DNA of 64,000 bases from Numida meleagris (Eukaryota > Chordata > Aves > Galliformes > Numididae): NCBI RefSeq assembly GCF_002078875.1, contig NC_034409.1, positions 105,505,250-105,569,249 of the forward strand, given 5' to 3'. Made by a program: the position numbers and the translations under genes. Shown here piece by piece: positions 1 through 11,984 of this stretch. Below the pieces are notes generated by a model. The model was not told where the DNA came from and searched no databases. It was given only the letters and a program-made list of their open reading frames with translations. How positions within the stretch are numbered: the first letter of the stretch is position 1; every line of letters begins with the position of its first letter.

Positions 1-279
1 TAGTAAAATTAGTTGTTCCTCCTCAGATCGGTGCCGCTGTTTTTTTTGTGTTAGATCCGTCTACGGGTCCCCCTCTTCCCAGGTTGCGGCTCCGCGGCTT
101 CTCTGCCGCTTTAGCCGCCGGACCGCCCGGGGGCTGGCTCTTGTCGCCGGCGATTTTTTTTTTCTTTCCTTCCTCTCTTCTCGTTTTTTTTTTTTTCTTT
201 TGGGCCTGTCCCCCCCCCTTGTCACGGACGCAGACCCTTAGACAATACCGTGACACATGGGCCCCACCGCATCCTTAAC
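1..279. other. Unassigned CpG-rich stretch with T tracts
   Basis: Bases 20-250 are far richer in GC and CpG than the rest of the window, and include T runs near 40-48, 154-163 and 186-197 and a C run near 211-219. It abuts a CR1 copy and is cut by the window edge. It could be part of an LTR or another repeat, or the end of a CpG island. I do not recognise it. The open frames across it are low-complexity and I do not call them genes. Confidence 0.4.
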
Positions 280-1410
280 TCTAAATTGCAGAGATATGGT
301 TTTGAAGGGTTGACTGTTTGATGGATAAGGAATTGCTTGGAAGGTTGCAGCTGGAGGGTTGTGGTCAATGGCTTTATGTCCAGGTGAAGGCCAGTCACGA
401 GTGGTATCCCCCAGGGATCTGTCTTGGGTCCAGTACTCTTTATCATCTATTTTTTTATCTATTATCATTTAACATCTTTATCAGTGACATAGGTGATGGG
501 ATTGAGTGCACCATAAGCAAGTTTGCTGAGGACATCAAGCTGAGCAGTGTGGCTGATACAGCAGAAGGAAGGGGTGACATCCAGAGGGACCTTGATAAAC
601 TCGAATGGTGAGCCCTTGTGGACCTAATGAGGTTCAACAAAGCAAACTGCAAGGTTTTGCACTTGAGTTGAGGTAATCCCACATATGTATACAAACTGGG
701 AGAAGAAATCCTTGAGAGTAGCCCTGCTGAGAAGAACTTAGGAGTTCCTATTGATCAAAAACTTAACATGAGCTTGCAGCCCAGAAGGCCAAAGGTATCC
801 TGGGTTTCATCAAAGGAGGGGTGGTCAGCAGGGACAGAGAGGTGATTGTTCCCCTCTCTTCTGCCCTCATGAGGCCCAAGCTGGAGTACTGCATACAAGC
901 CTGGGGACCCCAGCACAGGAAAGATGTGGAGCTGTTGGAGCAGGTCCAGAGGAGAGCCATGAAGGTGATCTAAGGGCTGAAGTAGCTCTCCTATGAAGGC
1001 AAGATGAAGGAGCTGGGCTTGTTCAGACCGGAAAAGAAAAGACTATGGGGAGACCTCATTATGGCTTTCCAGTATTTAAAGGAAGTTCATAAACATGAGA
1101 GAAATCAACTTTTTACATGAGTAGATAGCGATAGGACAAAGGGGAATGGTTTTAAACTAGAGGAAGTGAACTTTAGATTAGATGTCAGGGGGAAGTTTTT
1201 TTTCTGAGAGAGTGCTAAGGTGCTGGAACAAGTTGCCGAGAGAGATTGTGGATGCCCAGTCCCTGGAGGTGTTTAAGGCCAAGTTGGATGGGGCCCTGGG
1301 CAATCTGACCTAGTACTTGATCCAGCGGCTGGCAACCCTGCCTGTGTCAGGGGATTTGGAACTTGAACATCCTTGAGGTCCCTTCCAACCCAAGCCATTC
1401 TATGATTCTT
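280..1410 (+). mobile_element. CR1 LINE, 5'-truncated, reverse-transcriptase end to 3' terminus
   Basis: The stretch matches the late part of CR1 ORF2 and its 3' end. Around 470-610 a frame reads [25 protein letters not shown], split here by eye as a CR1 reverse-transcriptase palm. The usual catalytic pair FADD appears as FAED, so one aspartate is lost. Later blocks read as the CR1 thumb and C-terminal region but with stops and frameshifts. The copy ends in ccattctatgattctt, the CR1 3' terminus. It is a dead fossil. The 5' boundary near 280 is approximate. Confidence 0.85.
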
Positions 1411-4400
1411 GCAAACCTTTCTGTAACATCAAGTCTATGGGGCATATTTAACTTAGATTGTTAGACATATTTTTTATATATATGCTGCATCTCTACTAGT
1501 TAATCAAACAGTGCCAGAAGGAATTCTCAGGTGCCATACATTTTTCTGCTATACAAAAAAAACTTTTAGAAGAATCACTAATATGGTTTTGGTCTTAGCC
1601 AGCTCAGACACTAGGACACTCCAAGATGTCTCTTAGTTCCTGTTTGTAAGTTAGCTTGTCCTAGAGGCATTCCCAAGTAAATAGTTTGCATGAGACTGAA
1701 TTGTTTGAGAGGCTGAGAGTTCATTGATATGAATGTGAGCTGTTCCTTGCCTTTTAGACCCAGTGCCAAAGAATGTGCCTAGGCACTTTGAATTTACCAG
1801 TACAGATGGAGCAAGTGTTGTGCATATACATGTGTTCACCTTTTGGAAATAAGAGCAGTATGATTTTTAGCTTAAATGTCTACAAAATAATGAATTTCCT
1901 ACAAAACAATGACAATTTCTGAACAAACTTGCTTTATGTAAAACTGCATGTGCCATTTGAATCCACACATGAAGATGAAAAAGTCTTAGTTAACCAGAGT
2001 GGATTGAAGCTAATATTGGGTGATTTTGATCTCTTTGGTTAACCAGATACAAATACGAACCTGGACATTGGAAGCCAAAAGAAAGATTAAACAAGATTGA
2101 GCCCTTACTTGAGCATAGCGTGTACTTTATTTGACCACTACAAATGTGAAGGCATAGCTACTTCCTCACTGGCTTGAGATCTTAGTAGGAAAGCTTGGGC
2201 AGCATACCTGATTCTCTGTTTTTAGTCAGCTGTGACCAGACTGATGCCTACTGCCTGGGTCTTAAAAACACTTGCCTCTACTACTTAACATACTTGAGTT
2301 GACTGCACAGTTTTTTAATATAGATGGAATATAAAAGGATATTCAGCAGATTATGACACGTGTTTGCAAATCTAGAGCAAATCTAACAAAGCTTTCATCC
2401 AAAAGTCTATGGGTTTAGCATCAATTACATGAGAAATAATGAATAAGCAGCAAACATTGCGTAGAAAGAAATAATGTGTAGGCAATACAAAGTGGATTTA
2501 GGAGCATCACCATAAATATTCTGGACCAGATCATTAGATTAGAGATGGTTATTTACAGAACAATGTATAAGGCTGAATACTGAATGCTCTCGTTTACAGC
2601 CCTACTTCCAAAAGTTTGTGACTCATTTTGGAGAGAAATAGATTATTCCTAGAGCAACATGAAACAGAATGGTGGATTACTAACAGTGCCTTTTTCACCT
2701 TAGTTAAAGACATTTGAGCAGGAGCAATAGCATTGTTTTAAGAGGTATAATCATATGCATAGATATATATTTTAATGAATCATATACTATGTCTTTCTCC
2801 TTCTTCACTTTTCTCTCTCACAGGGGAGAAGATGGGGGTTCTCTCCTTGTCTATTTTTGAGTTCTCCAGACTGCCTTGTAAGCATAATATTTTTTTGTCC
2901 TGAACTGACACTTTATATTTTATTTTCTAAAATAATTTTTCCATACTACTAACAATCTCTAAGTACAGTTTGTATAAGGTAGGTCCCATATCACCTAACT
3001 TTTCTTTCATCCAGCAATTAAACCATTTGGCTAGGCTGCCATACTCGCACTGAAGTAGATGCCCAAAGTTTGTGGAGTGGGTTATCCCCTGTAGTTCCCT
3101 GTCATTGCCTGGAGGGAGCCAAAATCACTAGTTTAGATAGATTACTTTAGATAAGATGAATCCCAATGTGACATGAGCTGAGAGCGGAAATTATTCATTC
3201 TTGTTGCTTGTGTTTTGTTAGGATGTTGACATATCTACATGCTTCACCTTTCCAAAATGTCCGTGGAGCCATCTGATCTTGCAGATGATCAGCAACTGTT
3301 CTCCACTCTGTAAATGAAGGGTTGATGTTCAGCACCTTTGAAAACTAGGTGTGTGATGTGCTGAATTCTATTGTTTAGTCTCAGTTCCTGTCATGTGAAT
3401 CCAAAGGTGTGCTTTAAAAGAAATGAGACCACAAAAAGGAGCAGATGCTTCAGAAATGCAGGCCTCAATCTTTATTTGCTCTCTGCATTTACAGTTGCCA
3501 GATAGCTATATCGGAGTTTTTCGAGTGCTTTGAAATCCTGAACGCACATGCTCCAGTCAAGCAATTTCATCTTCATTTTCATGTAATCTTTGGATTTCTA
3601 ACACTTATCTTACTGTCTGTTTGTAATATCTGTCAGCTACAACCTGCTGTCCCCACTCCTGGAAAGTATACTAATTAGGTTATAAGCTTACTCCTAGCAA
3701 ACTCTCTTGTTTGTAGCTGATGTACTTCATGCAATATATATATATTTTTAGTCCTAATATAATGTCATGCTATCAGGAGTTGGTGCAGGAGGGGATTTAG
3801 CATAGTTTGAGCAGTGCACATTGTACAGCCTGAATTTTTTACTCCTGATTTACCCTGTCCAAACTCTTCAATAAAAGTCTTTCCTTTAACTGTTCCTTGG
3901 AGAGGAAGTTAAAGCTTTTGCTTGAGATACAGTAAGCTTGACAACACAGGATCATTACAGAGTGTCCCAAGGTTTGTATTTGTCCACCCTCATACTTGAG
4001 ATCCAGGATTTGGATCAAGAGCATTTTTAGGTTTGTATATTTACCTTCACCGTAGAGTAGAATAAATAAAATGTAGGAATGTGATTATTTCCAGTAAAAC
4101 GTGAGCTGGAATATAAGCCTTTCTCATTTCTGGGATTTGTTTGCCAAGAAAGTGAAACCAAAGCATATGCATTTAGGGAGAAACCACCAGCAGAAGAATC
4201 AAATTAATAATCCAGGATGTGCACATACAACTTTTCAGGGCTATCCCAACGATCTCTATATCAGTGATCCTAGAACTCTGCCATCTCCAGTATAGGGGAT
4301 TCCTAACAAGTCAAGAGTGTTCAACCTCTGTATCGGTGTATGGAGCTAGTATTTTCCACCATTCATGAAGCCAGCAAGATTTCAAAGATGTTCTAGCTAA

Positions 4401-6464
4401 GTATCTACCAGTTCAGACATTCATCCTTTGCCTCTAATATATAGCCTAAATTCCTCAATGTACAAAATGTGATAGAAATATAACATATCTGTTCACAGTA
4501 ATCTGGGAAAAAATGCATAACTCTCATTAAGGATTTGCAGCACTTTCAGTCCTGGACATAATCTGAACTTGTGTTTGAGTAAGAATGAAAATAAAGGGCA
4601 TGTTTTGGTTTCTTTCTGAACTAGTCGTAAGTACCATTTGTCTATGAAAGTACCATTCAACAGTAAGCTACTGTAATAGCTTCCTAGCAATGAAAGCTTA
4701 ATCTGAATTAGACAACTGTCATAAGAAGTTTCACTTTGTAGTAACTTTGAAACTGATTTCTAAAACAAAAAAAAATTGCTTAGTGCTTGACTTTGTAACC
4801 AACAATACATTTTCCATCAGTGCAGCCTCACTGATAAATCTAGATTGGCCTGCTTGCTAAAAGCAGCATTTAAAACAATGAAATAGTCTACTGTTTCTGT
4901 TTTCCCGATGAATTATTTGTATTTCTTCAAACAGTTGAGAACATTAAATGGAAACCTTAAATAGTAACATTATTCCTTGTCCCTCTGTCTACAGCTGAAA
5001 TTATCGCTCTTGAGCTTTTACTCTCTAGGCTGTGATTTAACAAGTCATTTAAGCATGTTGCTAATATTTGAATATGCAATACATTATTAGTTTATTGACT
5101 GAAGTTCTTGCTAATTCTGATCTTAATATGGAAAGGACTATTGAAGAATCCCAGCTAGTTTTCATCAAGGAAAAGCTTATTCTATTTTCAGTTTGTATGA
5201 CAATAATAGCAGAAGAATGATGAAAGTGAGGATGATCTTCCACCACCTAGAACAATCAAAAATCACTGAGCTACAAATTTTTCTAAAATCATTGAGAGAA
5301 CGCTAGCTATAAGTCTTGATGAAATGTTGACATGCAACACAGCTATAAATGGTGAGAAAATACTATAAAGGAAATCATAATTTGAGCATTTTATGGAAAA
5401 AAAACGTGACAGAACTCTCAACAGGTGTTCAGTGTATTTAAAAAAGCATTTAATAAATGCTTAAATTAGTGAAGGCTGTTGCCCTGTTGAAGAGTTATTT
5501 TTGTGCTAAATTCAGTAACAATTCTTAGCATAGCAGTGACAGTCCGCTAAGCATCAGAGCAATCACTTTGGCTAGTATACAAAGAGTGAATAAAAGAAAC
5601 ACAAACAAAGCGGTGACTCTAGTCCTAAAATCTTGTTTGCCTCCTAATATCATTTCTCTGTCACTTACTGATTTCAGGAAATGCAAATGTTTGTAAAAGA
5701 GACTAACATGTTCATTCATCAGAACATGCAACTGCCAGACATGTTCAGGGATAAATAAGATTCACTGAACATCCAGAAGATGGCATAGATGTTGCAAACC
5801 TGGTGCAGGGAAGCCTTCAGATGCCACTATACAGGGAAAAATAATCTTCACACTACGATGTCTTCACACTACCACATCTTCACACTACCTCATCAAACAC
5901 TGGTTCACAGAGAAAAGGGTCCAAGCTGGAGTACCCAGTTTGAGGAAAGATTTAAGGACCCTGATGTTAAGAATCATTTGGAGGGAATGGATGGAGACAC
6001 TGGCAAAGTCTGAAATCTACAAAGAGCAATGGGCAACAAAGTATCTGAGGAGGGCTACAGCAAGGCTTAGGCTGCCTGTAAAGAAAGCACAATGGTGGAG
6101 AGGTCTGCTTGTCCATCTGTAGATCTAGATAGGAAAAGCTTTGAAAGGGAAAGTCATTTATTTGGGTGTTCAGATGTTATGAATATGGATTGCTGTAATA
6201 ATGTTTTTATTAGATTTTAATAATCAGTGTAATAAAAAGAACTTGGGTTTTATCAAGTATGGTGCTATTTCATTTTTGTGTTGATAAGAAGGTGCAATAG
6301 GTATATATTTTTACTATTTATAATCTCCTTTATTCTGCAAAGTAATATATATATATAATTTTGAGTCACTCCTCTGGTGTTTTTATCAAATTAGAGCTAG
6401 CATAGAGGCAGAATTAAAAGATAGTCCTTGACTGAAAGAATGTACAGAATATGTATTATACACG
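1411..6464. other. Intergenic, no gene seen
   Basis: AT-rich sequence without a recognisable coding frame or RNA gene. It holds short AT runs (near 2761-2772, 3734-3749 and 6345-6358) and a small tandem repeat at 5844-5892. Open frames of 60-90 codons here show no family resemblance. Confidence 0.6.
5844..5892 (+). repeat. Three-copy tandem repeat, unit about 17 bp
   Basis: The core tcttcacactac occurs three times in a row with slightly different spacers (gatg, caca, ctca). Confidence 0.7.
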
Positions 6465-7012
6465 TTGTGGTTTAACCTGGCAGGTGGCTCAGCACCACAC
6501 AGTCATTTGCTCACTCTCCCTTCCTAGGGGGATGGGAGAGAGAATTAAAAAAAAACCAACAGAGTAGGTTGGAGGGGTTGGAGGGATGAGATAAAACTAT
6601 TTACTAAGATAGAGAAAGGAAAAGGTTAGTAGTTATGACTATATATATATATTTGAATATATGTAACAAGTGATGTGCAAGCAATCACTCACCACCCCCC
6701 TCTGATGCCCAGTTAGCCCTCCAAGCAGTGGAAGAGAGAGTGAGATGAAATCCCACCCCCTTCAAAACTCCTTCCACATGAAGTCATATGGCATGGAATA
6801 TCCCTTTGGCCAGTTTAAGTCAGCTATCCTAATTCTGTTCTCTCCCATCTCCTTAGGCCCTTCACTGTGAATGGCCTTGGCTCTATACAATGCTGCTTAG
6901 CAGCGACTATAAATATCAGTGTGTTATCAACATTGTTTTTCTCCTAGAACCATAACATAGCATCATCACTCTGAAGAAAACAATTCCATCCCAGCTGAAA
7001 GTAAAACAACAC
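6465..7012 (-). mobile_element. Solo LTR of an avian endogenous retrovirus family
   Basis: Read on the minus strand this matches a familiar avian LTR: it opens with the degenerate form of tgt...gctgggat(g)gaatt, has the block around tgttgataacacactgatat, the block complementary to ccatatgacttcatg, and closes with ccaggttaaaccacaa. No gag, pol or env remains on either side, so it is a solo LTR. Termini are approximate. Subfamily not assigned. It belongs to the same broad family as the plus-strand copy at 9759-10355. Confidence 0.7.
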
Positions 7013-9758
7013 AGTAGCTTACTGAAAGCTTAATGCTGCAGCATATGATTTCTCATAGTCTGTCTAAAATGGTGGGAAACATGGGTCAAACACTGAGGCT
7101 GAAAGGAGTGGTGATGAAAACTTACAGACAATAAAAGACAATGCTGAATCCTAAGACTTCCTAAAGTCTCAAATGGGGTAGGAATTGGCCAGAATCAAAA
7201 ATTCAGTGGAGAAATTCTGCCTTTTGTAACATGGTCCATTGTATGGCTCTTGCACTCATGAGAAATATCTCTTTGATAGAGACTTCTTGGACAAAGAAAT
7301 CTGTGAAGACTTATCAAGAAGTAATTGTTTCAAAAGTTGCAACAATTATTAGTACAATTAAATGCCAACCCATGGTAAGAATTAATCTGAATCATCAGAG
7401 AAATTGTGCAATTTCATTAAGTCTTGTATGCATCATTTATATGGGATCAGGACTGGACACTCACCTCTCTAGTCCTCAGGATGAGTCATGACCCAGAAAA
7501 CTTGAAAGAAAGAAAAGAAACAGGCTTTATTCCCCCATGCTCCTTATGTACAACCACAAGTGTGGCTCTTTGCTTTGGGTAAAAAATGGGAGTAATAAGT
7601 GAATTAGATATGGATTAATGAATAATAGACTAGACTACAGAACAGGAAAACTGCTTTCTGCTTTGACACCAGCATTGCATAGGAGCACAGACCAGTCACC
7701 CAGAGCTGGATTCATACAGCAAGACAAATACCACACATTAAAGGTTTTCCCAAAGACTTTCTCTGTTGAAGTCCACTCTTACAAATATTGACATTTCTTA
7801 CATAAATGTTCTCTTGGTACTTTAAGTTCTTGAGAAGTCCTGACAAGTGTAAGCACTTACACTGTGGCTGAGCCCTGCTGACATTCACAGGTGGGCTTTT
7901 ACCATATTCATCTTTCTCGTGATTTGCTTGGTCCAACAGCCTTCCTACTACATCCCCCTCAGACTGGGCTCCAGCCAATATCTGGCTGTCAAGGAGTTTA
8001 TTTTATAGCCAATAGCTTGAGATCACCTATCGTAAAACATTTCATTTGGGATGATCCACCAGGAAATAGGAAAGCATCAAGGATTTTAAACTTTCTCCAC
8101 AGAAATCTAGTATCAGTAAAAAATTACCAACCAGCTTTCCTGATAAATAGTGTCAAAGACACCTGGGCCTCAATCTGTGTTATGATTACCACTATCTGTG
8201 GTAAATAATTAAAAATACTGCTTAATGGAAGATAATCCGTCTAGTTTAAAGTGAAAAGTGTGAATAATAAGAAAGAAAGAAGAAAGCAGAAATCATGTGG
8301 GTTTTTTCCTGCCTTTTAGTAGCAAACCTCCTACTCTGAAATATGACATTCTTACATCTTCTTGGTGACGTAAGCATCACTTTTAAAGCATAGGAATAGG
8401 AGTATCTTCTAAACAGCACAGTAGTATTTTCAAACTAGGGTAGAAGTGCTGGACTGCTCTTACAAAATCAAAGTGCACTTCATCCTGTTCTGTCATTAAT
8501 ACTGAAGCATTCAGTGTGGGATCAGTCTATTTGTTAGTGACTTTTCTTGTTGTCAAACAGATAATAGATTCTCAGACAAGAATAAAGAATTGTTTCTAAT
8601 TAAGGTTGAAAAACTTGTTCCTATATTCAGTAACCATGACTGCCGTGTTTGTTTCATGAAAGAGGGAACAAATTTCCATTCTTTGTCCAAATAACATAGA
8701 GCTGGCAGTTCTGAAGATAATTAACCACAAGTAATGAAGAAAAAATATCCTTTTAATCCTGAGATTACATTGCGGATCTTGATTTTTTTGTTGTTTTGTC
8801 CAGAATTTTCATGTATAACTGGCATTAAATCAAACGCCAATAAATTAAAAATGTATTCCAGCAAATTAAACAGTTTCTTCCATGTAAATGTAGCTGAGAT
8901 ATAGCATTCCTAGGCACATTCTGGCTTAGACCAATTAGTGTGTTTGCTTTGGTGTGTACACCTTGATTCACTGAGAGGAGACCAGATTCCTCTCTTGTCT
9001 TTACAATCTTTTTTTATCCAATGTTTGTTGGCTGACTTGTTATATTAAAGATTCATTGTAATTAAGTGTCAGTTTAGAGGTCTCCTTAACAGCACCTTCA
9101 AACAACCTATGGATAAATTGAACATATGCAAAATATCTCCAAGAAGCCATTCAAATAGCTCTGACACGAGCATGGTAGAACTCTAACAGCTATAAGAGAA
9201 GAATAACTGCCTTTGTTCTTCTTTTCAGTGACAACTAAACAACTGACTTGCAATAGCATGAAGAAAGCTTATTTGAAATAAACTGGTGAAGAATTCACCA
9301 GTGCTATCTAGCTGGACCAATCCAGTTATGCCTCTAAATAAAGGAATGAAGATATGCTGAGTAAAAAGAATAAAAAGCCATGAGGTGAAATGTAAAGCTA
9401 AATTTTTCCATGGTCTCTGAAAAAAAATGTATTGAAGTAAGTGCTAAATGTCAGCAAACTTATTTCAACATCACTGCTAGGACAGTTACCACTGAATTGT
9501 ACAATCTGAAAGCTTTCAGTTTCTCCAGTGATTACAAGACATAAATAAATAAAGGGAAATACAAGGTGATGGGATTTATTTCAGACAGAAGGTTGGCTGT
9601 CTTGGCCCCATCTTCCAGTAAAGTAAAAGGTAACTAAGCCAGCCTCCTTTGCCATCCTCCTTTGAGAAAAGATTGAGCATTGGGATTTCCTGAGGCCAGT
9701 CCCAAATCCCTCTGTGGTCTGGCTGTGTGAGGGAATGTGACACCAACAAAAAGCTCAG
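7013..9758. other. Intergenic, between two solo LTRs
   Basis: No retroviral internal sequence, gene or RNA gene is visible between the two LTRs. The frames at 7231-7491 and 7891-8208 have no recognisable family. Confidence 0.55.
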
Positions 9759-10355
9759 TGTCATGGTTTTGCTTGAGATACAGTTAATTTTCTTCATTGA
9801 GGCTTGTATGATGCTGTGTTTGGGATTTTTTTGATGAAAATAGTGGTGGTAACACACCAATGCTTTAGTTGTTGCTGAATAGTGTTTACACTAAGTCAAG
9901 GACCTTCTAGCTTTTCATGCTTCCCTGCCAGGGAAGAGGCTGGGAGTGCACAGAGACCTGGAGGGGACAGAATGAGGACACCTGACCAAGACTGGCCCAT
10001 ATCGTTGTCCCATACCATAAGGCATCATGCTTAATAATAAAACCTGGAGTAAAGAAGGATGAAGGAAGGATGTTTGGAATGACACTGTTTGTCTTGTCAG
10101 TAAACCATTATCTGTGATGAGCCCTGCTATTCTTGAAATGGTTGAATGTCTGCCTGCTGATGGAAAGCAGCAAATGAATTTTTTGTTTTGGGTTGTTTGT
10201 GTGCACAGATTTTACTTTACCTAGGGAACTATGTTTTATCTAAATCCATGAATTCTCACACTTTCACCTTTTTGATTCTCTCCCATATCACACTTGGAGA
10301 GAGTGAGAGAGTGGCTGAGTGGTGCTGGGCTTACTACTGGGGTTAAACCATAACA
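9759..10355 (+). mobile_element. Solo LTR of an avian endogenous retrovirus family
   Basis: The element starts TGTCATGG and ends CCATAACA, giving the TG...CA ends of an LTR with inverted termini. Internal blocks match the known avian LTR: tgtttacactaagtcaagga, the gccagg(g)aagaggctgg block, cccataccataaggcatcat, and ggggttaaaccataaca at the end. An AATAAA signal lies at 10036-10041. I see no clear target-site duplication and no internal retroviral genes beside it. Confidence 0.8.
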
Positions 10356-11144
10356 CTTGTGCAAGTTTAGCTGTCCAGCTTTTAATTGTTTATTCCCACA
10401 CCAACTGTTGGTGCTGTGAGGGTAAACTTACTGAAGCTTAGACAGCACTTTATACAACAAATAATTATCATTGCAGTCCAGTAAATTTATGGAAATGAAA
10501 ATAATAGCTATTTTTTAACCACAGTTTCTGCCTCAGTGCTCAGTTAATTAATCACAAATCACCATTAGACTGAACCTTTTACAAACATTAAGAAGTTCTT
10601 CGTTTTGCCTTTCTGCTTCTCTCTAGACTGGGCATTTCTGTCTGAAATGACACCTCAATTCATTTGTTTCCTAAGTCTCTTCTCTTTTGGTTTGTGTTTT
10701 AAATTCCGCATTGCTTGTAAGACTTGCCAGTAAGCAGTCTATCCAAAACTTTGACGTTGATTTGTTCTCAGACTTAGAATATGAATTTCAACTTGCCTGG
10801 AATTTAAGTGTTGTCCTCTACTCAGTCCATTTTTAAGATTAAAATACCAACCATTCACTCAATGCAGAGTTTTAAATTGCATACGGTATTTCATTCACAC
10901 TATACAGAGATGGCTTGATGCATTTTAAACTTTGTCAAAACATAAGACTTTTATGCTTTTGGCAAGTAATGGCTTGCCAAAATGCTGCATATATTTTTCC
11001 AATAAATAGCAGAACGCTGCTTAGCCCTTGAAGTCATTTATTACTATAAATCAAAGCACTGACTCTCAATTTCCAAACGTAGAAGAAATCACCGGTATTT
11101 CCAGTGTAATAGTTAGAACAGCAAGATGATGACTCTGGGAGCCC
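10356..11144. other. Intergenic, nothing recognised
   Basis: Unique-looking AT-rich sequence without a supported gene or repeat. Confidence 0.55.
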
Positions 11145-11380
11145 ATTTATCACAGAGTTATAGAAACACAGTTCCACTCACCTCTCCTTCCCCCCAGACA
11201 CCACCTTTTGCAGCGGGCAGGGCTGTCCCCCACCAGCTCAGGCTGCCCAGGCCCCATCCAACCTGGCCTTGAGCACCTCCAGGGATGGGGCACCACAGCT
11301 TCTCTGGGCAGCCTGTACCAGCGCCTCACTGCCCTCTGAGGAAAGAATTTCTTCCCAACATCTAATCCATGCATGTTTAA
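11145..11380 (-). mobile_element. CR1 LINE 3' end
   Basis: Read on the minus strand it gives the standard CR1 3' region: the block ggatgttgggaagaaattc, then aggcgctggtacaggctgcc, then the gcccctgggc-like and tccaacc-like end. The terminal repeat is degenerate at 11145-11160. It may be the 3' end of the CR1 piece at 11985-13700, since the distance from the reverse-transcriptase motif is about right for one element. Confidence 0.85.
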
Positions 11381-11984
11381 CCTGCTTGTTCTACGTTTTT
11401 GTTGCCCTCCTTTTTTTACATTTTAATAAAAAGTTGAAAGCTAAAAATAAAAATTAAAATTAAAAATAAAAAGCTAAAAACTGCACTCAAAATCTTGTTT
11501 ATGGCAAAGGGACAGCACATTTTATATAGAAATGAAACCATGACTTTTTGAAAGCAGAAGACAGTAATCCTTACCCATCCATATCTATCATTGCCTGTCC
11601 ACATCTAATGTTGGAGATATAATATATATCATATATATATATATATATCAAATAACAGTTGGAGAAATAATAGCACTTATACTAAAATTGATATATATAT
11701 ATATATATATACAATTAGTTTCTGCCCATTTTCCCACTGTGGGTGCTAATGCCGTCAGTTTCATTTCTGTGGTAGTAGGATTTGAGAGTTATCATCATGA
11801 AAAGACTTTCTTTGGGAGGAATACCATGCTCATGTTGACAATTTCTTCTTCCTCACTCTAGGATCCACTTGGGGTCACTCTTATGTTTATCGACCCCTCT
11901 TCTCTGTTTTTGTTCTCCAGTTCCACATTTTGTACAAATTTGCTTTATACAGTGCTTCTTATTCATGTTAAATACTATTTAACA
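11381..11984. other. AT-rich non-CR1 stretch between two CR1 pieces
   Basis: Not recognisable as CR1 although flanked by CR1 pieces in the same orientation. It contains an A-rich block (11441-11475) and a paired (AT)n inverted repeat (11631-11708). Confidence 0.5.
11631..11708. repeat. Inverted (AT)n repeat, 21-bp arms with a 36-nt loop
   Basis: The left arm (11631-11651) is (AT)9 followed by caa. The right arm (11688-11708) is ttg followed by (AT)9, its exact complement. A direct repeat, gttggagatataata at 11610-11624 and gttggagaaataata at 11659-11673, overlaps the structure. Confidence 0.8.
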
